Below are positions 59,201 through 64,000 of a stretch of DNA of 64,000 nucleotides, piece after piece. The notes under the pieces were generated by a model. The model saw only the letters and a list, made by a program, of their open reading frames with translations, was not told the origin of the DNA and searched no databases. Within the stretch, counting starts at the first letter, position 1, and every line of letters begins with the position of its first letter. Position numbers and translations under genes: made by a program. Source of the stretch: Cymbomonas tetramitiformis (Eukaryota > Chlorophyta > Pyramimonadophyceae > Pyramimonadales > Pyramimonadaceae); the NCBI GenBank assembly GCA_001247695.2, contig LGRX02014990.1, positions 1-64,000 on the forward strand. Direction: 5' to 3'.

Positions 59201-62200
59201 AAATCGAGGCAGAGATTCTGCACATGGCCGATAGCATGAATGAAAGACGAGTTTTCAGGCTGTGTGGCTTTCTCCTGGAGCACGCCTAGCCCTCTATGGC
59301 CGATATGAGTCGATTTGCTCGACAAGCTGACGAAATGTAGTTGAAGGGCCGTTGGATTTCGATTGGGCAACCTGGTTTTACGGCTCTGGGTCGAGCGGCC
59401 TAGCAAGCAAGTCTCGAACTGATGATTCAGAAAGCTCTAAAACTATTCTTTGATCTGAACCGCGCTCGTGGCAGCTGAGATCACACCTGTGGCTTTGATC
59501 TGAACCGCGCTCGTGGCAGCTGAGATCACACCTGTGGCTTTGATCTGAACCGCGCTCGTGGCAGCTGAAATCACACCTGTGGCTTTGATCTGAACCGCTC
59601 GTGGCAGCTGAGATCACACCTGTGGCTTTGATCTGAACCGCGCTCGTGAGATCACACCTGTGGCTTTGATCTGTTCCGCGCTCGTGGCAGCTGAAGTCAC
59701 ACCTGTGGCTTTGATCTGAACCGCGCCGTGGCAGCTGAGATCACACCTGTGGCTTTGATCTGAACCGCGCTCGTGGCAGCTGAGAAATCACACCTGTGGC
59801 TTTGATCTGAACCGCGTCGTGGCAGCTGAGATCACACCTGTGGCTTTGATCTGAACCGCGCTCGTGGCAGCTGAAATCACACCTGTGGCTTCGATCGTGG
59901 CACTCCATAATGGCTTCCGCATCGTTGGCTGTCTTCCAGCTATAACTACCTGCGTGAGGCAGGTCCTCCTATCAGGCAGCAGTGTTGGCACGCGAGATGT
60001 CATCGCGCTGTGAAGTCATCACATAGGAGGATGCGACGGATTGGGCACACACCTAGGCTATCCATTGGCATCGCAATCTTGCCGGACCTTTGCTGTTGCA
60101 CACAAAACCGCAGTGATGTGCTATTTGCGGTCGTACAGAAGGGGGAGTCGGGGGAGGGGCGGAGACCGGGTCGATGCAGGTGATGCGGACTCTGCTCGAT
60201 GCTGTGTCGGGCGCGAAGCTGTTCTCCGTCCCCGGGGGTGAGGCGGCTACCACAAGCGAGGCCCGAGACAGAACCGCGGATCCTGCGGCCAGCGTGCCCG
60301 CGGAGGGGGGCAAGGGGAAGGCCCTCGGGGGCAAGGGAAAGGCCCTCTTAGCACAATACCTCGCCGACACCACCTCAAAGCGCGAAACCGCATTACACCT
60401 GGCCGCGCAGGGGGGGCACGTGAAGTCGCTCGTCGTCCTGCTCAGTGCCGCCCCTCCCGAGCCTCTACTGCGCGCCGCCCGCGAGGTCGACGAGCGCACC
60501 GCCGTCCACCTGGCGGCCGCCGGCGGGCATGCGGCGGCTCTCGGGGAGCTGCTGCGGTTCTCCGAGGCGGAGGCGGCGGTGGCGGTGACGGATGCCTTCG
60601 AGCTGACCCCGCTGCACCTGGCGGCCCTGCAGGACTCTGCGTGCCTGCAGATGCTGCTGAAGGCTGCGGGGCGCTCCAAACTGATGGATCTCCTGGCGAG
60701 CCCCGACCAGCACGGGTGGACGGCGCTCCATTTTGCCTCTGCCGTGGGGAGTGCGGAGTCCGTGCGCGTCATCCTGCAGTCTGCCAAGAGCCCTCAGGTG
60801 AGCCTCATGGAGCAGCTGAGCCTCTCCGGACTCCCAACGCTCAGGCATCTGCCTACGCCTACACCCTTCCTCGATGGGATTGCTACTTGCTGTGGATTCT
60901 CTTTGGCACGTGTCGCTCTGTTGCCGAAGGCACCCTCTGCGCACGCTTTTGATTAAACGAGTGCGCGCCCCCACTTTGTGGGCGGCTGAATTCTATGTGC
61001 TGAAAGCCCACGGATGTGTGGCCAAAATCAACCGAGCCTCCGGGTCGGGAGCGGGGCGGCCGTCAAACGGAACAGATGTGTGATCGAGGTGGATGCAGGC
61101 CACACGATACGTTTGTTGGCGTGTAACATCGGCTGTTATGTGTCACATGCGCACTGTCACTGGGACACTGACTCTGAGCACAAAACCACGGAAGACTGCG
61201 TTTACCGATGTAAACGTTTCGCGCGAGTCACTCTGTTTGCCATGGATACAGAAAATGAGGAAACCTACGAGGCGCTGTCACACAGCTCCCATCGCACTGT
61301 GAGGGATCTATCTATGCACTTAAAATAGAAAATAGGTATCCATGTCTTCATCCTCCACCGCCCTCGGGTCGATGAAGAATGCCACCACCGTCGGATCGAG
61401 TTGAGGGCTGAGGGCGGAGAGCTGAGACCAGCCTCCAAGACAGCAGATCTCCTCCACCATAACACCCACTACCCGTGCGCTGAAGTACCCCCCCCTTCCA
61501 GAGGGCCACACCGCAGTGCGCCCCGCGCCAGTTGGCACCTTTAGGATCCGCTGTAAAGTCCTCCAGCATCCTGGCCGGTGATTGATAACAATGTCAACGT
61601 GTGGCGGATTGTGACGGAGCGCCAGCCCTGCCGCCCCGCCAGAAGATGACAAAACACCGATGCTGCTGTATAGTACTGCGGGAGCTGTGCATTGCGCTCG
61701 TCCGCCCGCGTGGTCCGCTTCAAGCAGCTTTGTCGCTGCGCCTCGTTTGTGCCATGACACGTCTGCAACCGGGAAATTGGCAGTTCACTTTATCCCGACG
61801 AGCCACACCAAAGCAGTCTCTGCGACCGCCACCGCCTCCAGCACGGCACATGCATTGCCCTCTCTCCTGAGAGAGACAGAGAGCGCGCCGCAGTCCGCCT
61901 TGGCCTAAAGGCACTCACTGCATGTGTGCGAGGAGCCTGCGCCCAGCCTCCACTTTCACAGCGAAGAGTAGGTTCCAAAAGAGAGTCCGGTACATACTGG
62001 TACGCACTTGTATCAGCAGTCGGTCCACGCTGAGGTGGTCCATCCTGAGGCGGCGCGAGCGGCAACTGCTCTCTCCCTGCTGTGTGCTGCATTAAGCGTC
62101 ACGGGCGCGGTGTCGTTCGGTCCGAAGCTGATGTGTGTCACGGGATATTTACGTCACACGTCCGATCCGCACAGCTCATCCCATCTCGTGCTGCAATGAG

Positions 62201-63614
62201 CTGGCACCCGAGAAGCAGCTTTGTCGCTGACCTCCCCCTGCCGTCTCCACCCCCTCCCCCCCACCCCCATCCCTCTCGACAATGCGGTGTCACAGGCGAA
62301 GGCGCGGCTGCTTTATAGTTTTGCCAGAAGTCACTCCTCCGTCCAAGAGCGGGCTCTCGGACCCTCCTTCACCCCATTGCAGCTGGCTGCGGTGCTCGAT
62401 CACCCGGAGGTGGTGTCACTTCTCCTCGCAGCGGCCCCCGATTCAATGACCTACGCCAACCTCGCCAGCCCTGATCCTTGTTTCTCAAACGCGGCTTTCT
62501 CTGCCGACAGCGAGGGCGCCGTGACATCAAGCCCTGGGAGCCCCGCCTCGTCTGCCCACGCCACGTTCCCGTCTAGCCTCGAGCTCGCCCTCGTCCTGCC
62601 CTTCAACTCTGACCGACCTCTGGAGGCCTCCTCCATCATGGCCATCCTCAAGGGCGAGGGGTTGGCGACCTATCAGCTGAAGGGCGAGGACGTGGCGATG
62701 TTCGCAATGAACGCCACCTCCAAGAGGAAGCTGCAGGAGGCGCTGGACATGGGTGTGCTGCCGCTTCTGCTGCCATTCGCGCCTCCGCGGCTCCAGCTGC
62801 TTCACGCCGTGCTGCTAGGGGACCTCCCGGCGGCGCAGAAGGCGCTGGAGAAGGGCGCCTTGGCGTCCTCGGTGTACTGGCACGGCGTGTCAGCACTGCA
62901 GGCGGCCTGCTTGCGCGGGGACGCCGCGGTCGTGGGGGCGCTGCTCAAGGCCGCCGGGGGCGCCGCGGACGTCGTGCTGACCCAAGACCGGGAGGAGTGC
63001 GGCCCGATCCACACCGCCATCTTCTGCAGGTACCCGGAGGTGTGTGCGCTGCTGCTGCGCCACGTGGCGTCCGCGGTGTCCGCGCAGGGCGGGCGCCACG
63101 GCAGCTGTGGCGCCATGCAGGAGTTGGCGGTGCTACGGGGACCCCGGGGGCGGACCCCGCTGATGTACCTCTGCGAGAGCGGCTGGCACGAGCTGGTGGG
63201 CGTGCTCCTGAAGGGGTGTAAAGCCCCAGCTGAGGTGGACGTGCCGATGGTGGATGCGCACACGGCGGAGGAGATCTTCGGCTTGTTGCTTGCCGCGCAG
63301 CAGGGGCACGTGGAGGTTGTGCAGGCGTTGCTGGACGCCGTGAAGGAGATGGATGCGAGCTCGGACGAGGCAGGGGTGTTCGAGTACTTGACGCAGGAGA
63401 CTGCCGGGGGGGACAGCGCGCTGAGCGTGGCTGCGGGGAATGGGGACGTGAAGCTGGTGGCGCTGCTGCTGGAGGCGGCGGGGGAGCGCCGCGCGGAGTA
63501 CGCCCGCGGGCGCGCCGGCGTGGAGGCGTGCGGGGGGCGGCGGCCGTTGATCTGGGCAGCGCAACCCCGCCGGGAGGTGCAATGCCTTTTGCTGGAGGCC
63601 CTGGAAAGCCCGAG
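46652..63614 (+). CDS. Giant NACHT-ankyrin (NLR-like STAND) gene, 16 exons, incomplete at 3' end
   Basis: Exon union listed separately; the splice phases agree at all 15 junctions and give about 2,975 codons. Residues 1-1304 are Ala/Gly/Glu-rich helices with no domain I recognise. Residues ~1410-1545 form a NACHT-type NTPase core: P-loop GYSGSGKTT (~1416), Walker B LVLVLDSYDEL (~1499), sensor VIVTCRAEPL (~1533). A helical arm ends in SFIHKSVQEYLVA (~1930), the usual close of a NACHT module. Ankyrin repeats follow from ~2080 to the window's last exon. STAND NTPases act as nucleotide-switched oligomerising receptors, here probably cytosolic. The ATG at 46652 starts MAGGLLKGCFG; a GTG six bases earlier is not needed. 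The last exon ends in phase 2, so the gene continues past 64000. Confidence 0.85.
47489..47526 (+). CDS. NACHT gene exon 2 (38 bp)
   Basis: Between TTTGTTGCAG and AAA|GTGAGC. It adds EVLVSYAQALQK and restores phase 0 after exon 1 (G + CG). Confidence 0.65.
47889..48155 (+). CDS. NACHT gene exon 3
   Basis: GATGCAGCAGTC follows an ACGGAGCAG acceptor; 89 codons to TGGCAG|GTGATC. Helical and partly hydrophobic (LAIAGTMGMELGRSV; LFELIFYINTFFWQ). Phase 0 at both ends. Confidence 0.8.
48283..49311 (+). CDS. NACHT gene exon 4
   Basis: A CTGCTGAG acceptor was chosen because it keeps phase 0; 343 codons to TCCCAG|GTGCGT. Gly/Ala-rich helical segments include VVGVVTGISSGMVG and TTVVSQQALIVGK-like stretches. 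The N-terminal boundary is the least certain part; an acceptor 27 bp further on (CGGCAG) is also in phase. Confidence 0.7.
49481..49624. repeat. Intronic 30 bp minisatellite (intron 4)
   Basis: About five units of GATCTTCCTTGAGGTTTTGG + TCCGACGGGC, some truncated. Directly precedes the exon 5 acceptor. Confidence 0.9.
49637..49843 (+). CDS. NACHT gene exon 5
   Basis: The acceptor TTTGTTCAG lies right after the minisatellite; 69 codons, phase 0 both ends, ending CGCAAG|GTGCGC. Contains IARRMIGQLTGGALLDALLR, an amphipathic helix. Confidence 0.75.
49903..49973 (+). CDS. NACHT gene exon 6
   Basis: Between CTCTTGCAAAG and GATGC|GTAACC. Encodes AWSVISAEGMGAAVSVLLGH + ISDA; leaves two bases. Confidence 0.65.
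50088..50132. repeat. Telomere-like CCCTAAA tract in intron 6
   Basis: CCTAAACCCTAAACC and TAAACCCTAAAACCC in direct succession, the complement of TTTAGGG. Confidence 0.85.
50195..51563 (+). CDS. NACHT gene exon 7 (largest N-terminal exon)
   Basis: The start at 50195 (acceptor GTGTCAAG) is chosen because exon 6 leaves two bases; an acceptor at GCATGCAG (50174) would break phase. 456 codons of almost pure helix, with periodic Ala/Glu/Leu (MYSLQLEEVRKVAEDYESQA; KGPLLKKALKLLEKGVDDVL; LLSQFGVDEDDAAML). Ends GCAGAG|GTGCAT. Probably a helical-bundle or HEAT-like signalling arm; that is inference. Confidence 0.75.
52376..52687 (+). CDS. NACHT gene exon 8
   Basis: Between TTTGTGGCCAG and GAGCAGCAG|GTGGGA, 104 codons, phase 0. 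Long coiled-coil-like helix (WESQKEKVQAAMEESMRRVE; ERKALWAEYKEAQEELEVRL). Confidence 0.8.
52743..52795. repeat. Telomere-like TTTAGGG tract in intron 8
   Basis: TTTTTAGGGTTTAGGGTTTA then CTTTAGGGTTAGGGG, starting 55 bp after the exon 8 donor. Confidence 0.85.
53030..53158 (-). repeat. (TG)n-linked dispersed repeat, copy 4, in intron 8
   Basis: On the minus strand: GTGTGTGGGTGTAGC, TTATCCTTGGACCGATTCCT, TTGGCATCACGTAGTCACAG, then TGTGTACCCACACCGGG. Same family as 9200, 31195 and 33238, so the two halves of the window share repeats. Confidence 0.75.
53213..53617 (+). CDS. NACHT gene exon 9: linker and P-loop
   Basis: After CTGCTCAG, 135 codons: a coiled helix (MEQKLAEISEQVAEIGVAV), a linker, then LLLISGYSGSGKTTFMDRVL with the Walker A motif. 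Ends GAA|GTGTGT. The 135-codon length and placement of the P-loop near the end are unambiguous. Confidence 0.9.
53660..53940. repeat. Intronic 37 bp minisatellite (intron 9)
   Basis: CTGGCGCCCTG recurs at 53691, 53728, 53765, 53802, 53839, 53876 and 53913. Each unit reads roughly CATGTGCTGGCGCCCTGAGT + TGCAGCCTTACCCATAG, so each carries a TTGCAG acceptor-like motif. Confidence 0.95.
54019..54297 (+). CDS. NACHT gene exon 10: Walker B
   Basis: Between TTGGCTTGCAG and CACAAG|GTCGTA; 93 codons, phase 0. PYVPLYCSLPLLKQPLTDLI is the usual strand-helix after the P-loop, then GLVLVLDSYDEL is a clear NACHT Walker B with the D-S-Y-D-E pattern. Confidence 0.9.
54568..55257 (+). CDS. NACHT gene exon 11: sensor and winged-helix-like region
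   Basis: GTG ATC GTG after AAGTCAG encodes VIVTCRAEPLNGQQDYTNWF, the sensor strand. FRIAPFDNRLEEYV follows, as in other NACHT proteins, then a helical region with LLSTPFMMEITTQILQRIL. Ends GAGCAG|GTGCGT; 230 codons. Confidence 0.85.
55258..55914 (+). other. Intron 11
   Basis: No exon is needed here by phase. One feature noticed: ACACCCCGCTTTTCACACGG then GTGTGACA-type dyads near 55525-55595. Nothing else supported. Confidence 0.5.
55915..56490 (+). CDS. NACHT gene exon 12: C-terminal NACHT arm
   Basis: Between GGTCGCAG and AACGAG|GTGGCA; 192 codons. RKPITRYLIYTQFLGFWFER, then the canonical SFIHKSVQEYLVASQLL, which in NACHT proteins closes the helical domain. Confidence 0.9.
56535..56595. 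repeat. Telomere-like CCCTAAA tract in intron 12
   Basis: ATACCCCTAACAACCCTAAA, AGAACCCTAAAG and TTAAACCCTAAAATCCCCC, starting 45 bp after the exon 12 donor. Confidence 0.85.
56809..57493 (+). CDS. NACHT gene exon 13: linker and first ankyrin repeats
   Basis: After AGCCTCAG, 228 codons plus one base. A helical linker, then GHTLLMQAVKNDARELLTQV and GVCAVHLCARYGHVGALDCL, two ankyrin-type units. Ends ACAG|GTGATG. Phase 1 matches exon 14. Confidence 0.85.
57540..58255. repeat. Intronic 36 bp minisatellite (intron 13), about 20 units
   Basis: Unit GGGCGTAGGGGCTCTATCCG + TGCCAGGAGCGCGTCT, with GAG and other small indels. Because 36 is divisible by three, it stays open on both strands (SGRRGSIRAR-type on plus, LARIEPLRPDA-type on minus); I treat these as artefacts. 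Confidence 0.95.
58353..58795 (+). CDS. NACHT gene exon 14: ankyrin repeats
   Basis: GGATGCAG acceptor, two completing bases, 147 codons, TCCAAG|GTGCGC. Repeats: QTPLHVASLFGQTEFAERLL, RTPLHLCALRGHVDAARLLM, WTPLHHAAAHGSEPTAKALI, ETALHLAAKAGNSK. Confidence 0.95.
59438..59895. repeat. Intronic ~45 bp minisatellite (intron 14), about 10 units
   Basis: Unit GGCTTTGATCTGAACCGCGC + TCGTGGCAGCTGAGATCACACCTGT, several units with small deletions. Confidence 0.95.
60180..60797 (+). CDS. NACHT gene exon 15: ankyrin repeats with low-complexity insert
   Basis: After TCGATGCAG, 206 codons, phase 0. A Gly/Lys-rich insert (EGGKGKALGGKGKALLAQYL) precedes ETALHLAAQGGHVKSLVVLL, RTAVHLAAAGGHAAALGELL, LTPLHLAALQDSACLQMLLK and WTALHFASAVGSAESVRVIL. 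Ends CCTCAG|GTGAGC. Confidence 0.95.
60798..62295 (+). other. Intron 15 (1.5 kb)
   Basis: No additional exon is required by phase and no clear ankyrin sequence is seen. G+C-rich, no tandem repeat recognised. Confidence 0.6.
62296..63614 (+). CDS. NACHT gene exon 16: long ankyrin array
   Basis: After GTGTCACAG, 439 codons plus two bases to CCCGAG|GTGCGT. Repeats include FTPLQLAAVLDHPEVVSLLL, VSALQAACLRGDAAVVGALL, CGPIHTAIFCRYPEVCALLL, RTPLMYLCESGWHELVGVLL, LLLAAQQGHVEVVQALLDAV, DSALSVAAGNGDVKLVALLL and RRPLIWAAQPRREVQCLLLE. Several units lack the standard TPLH and are separated by Ser/Ala-rich linkers, so the array is irregular. Confidence 0.9.
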
Positions 63615-64000
63615 GTGCGTCGAAGGACATGGCCGGCTCATCAGTGGGGCAGAAAGGACATGGGTTTTGTTATCTGCTGTACCTCATATAATCTTCATTT
63701 ATTTCTGTATGTTACCTCTATATTTCTGCTGGTGGCTTCATGGGGTTTGCATGGCGCATTTGCCAAAACCCTAAAAGAATGCCTCGTGCTGCCGAGGACC
63801 CCAAACCCAGTTTGCGCGCTGCTCAGAACCCTCGGTGGGCCTTCAATATTGGGGTAGAGCGCTTTTGTGGGTTGCAGGTGTGGCATGCATTGATTGACTG
63901 TTCTTGCTCTCCGACAATAAGAGCTGTGGGGGCGGGGAGGGGAGGGAGGGTAACAGTGCGGCAAACACATCTGGAACCGTGCATGCTTTGGAAACTTCGG
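63615..64000 (+). other. Intron 16, runs off the window
   Basis: Contains CAAAACCCTAAAAG at 63765 (a single telomere-like motif). No further exon called with confidence. Confidence 0.6.

Noticed and set aside
1..64000. CRISPR array or bacterial operon
   Set aside because: No repeat-spacer arrays with unique spacers and no Shine-Dalgarno-type gene clusters; tandem arrays here have no unique spacers.

Overview
This window looks like nuclear DNA of a eukaryote, most likely an alga. Coding segments are short and bounded by GT-AG splice sites with consistent phase, introns are long and repeat-filled, no bacterial-style operon is visible, and telomere-like TTTAGGG/CCCTAAA motifs sit inside introns. 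The exact taxon cannot be read from the sequence. There are two assembly gaps (16991-17010 and 36822-37432).

Region 1 (1-46.6 kb) is visibly AT-richer and dominated by repeats. It holds a 2.5 kb direct duplication (1-2.5 kb and 37.5-40.0 kb) built from ~206 bp and ~181-196 bp tandem units; inverted copies of a non-LTR retrotransposon endonuclease segment (9.5-11.3 kb minus, 28.8-30.6 kb plus); a nested tandem/transposon block (17.0-20.1 kb); a 295 bp satellite (34.5-36.0 kb); a 174 bp satellite that stays open in one frame (41.3-42.5 kb); and several small terminal-inverted-repeat elements. Two of these are piggyBac-like elements in TTAA sites, and one has a TA target duplication. Small plus-strand exons with good splice sites are scattered through the repeats (2.5-4.4, 12.0-14.6, 16.8-23.2, 30.8 and 33.8 kb). 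They encode helical proteins and a proline-rich protein that I do not recognise.

Region 2 (46.6-64 kb) is GC-rich. It is almost entirely one plus-strand gene of at least 16 exons, whose splice phases agree at every junction (about 2,975 codons before it runs out of the window). The predicted protein has a novel ~1,300-residue Ala/Gly-rich helical N-terminal region, then a NACHT-type STAND NTPase (P-loop, Walker B, sensor, C-terminal HKSVQEYL-type motif), then a long ankyrin-repeat array. This is the architecture of an NLR-like intracellular receptor or scaffold. Four of its introns carry different minisatellites (30, 37, 36 and 45 bp units) and three carry telomere-like tracts.

The most informative observations are two insertions that can be undone on paper: a piggyBac-like element splitting a coding exon at 13.59 kb, and a TIR transposon splitting a retrotransposon RT-endonuclease frame at 26.9 kb. 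In both cases removing the element plus one target copy puts the two coding halves back in frame.
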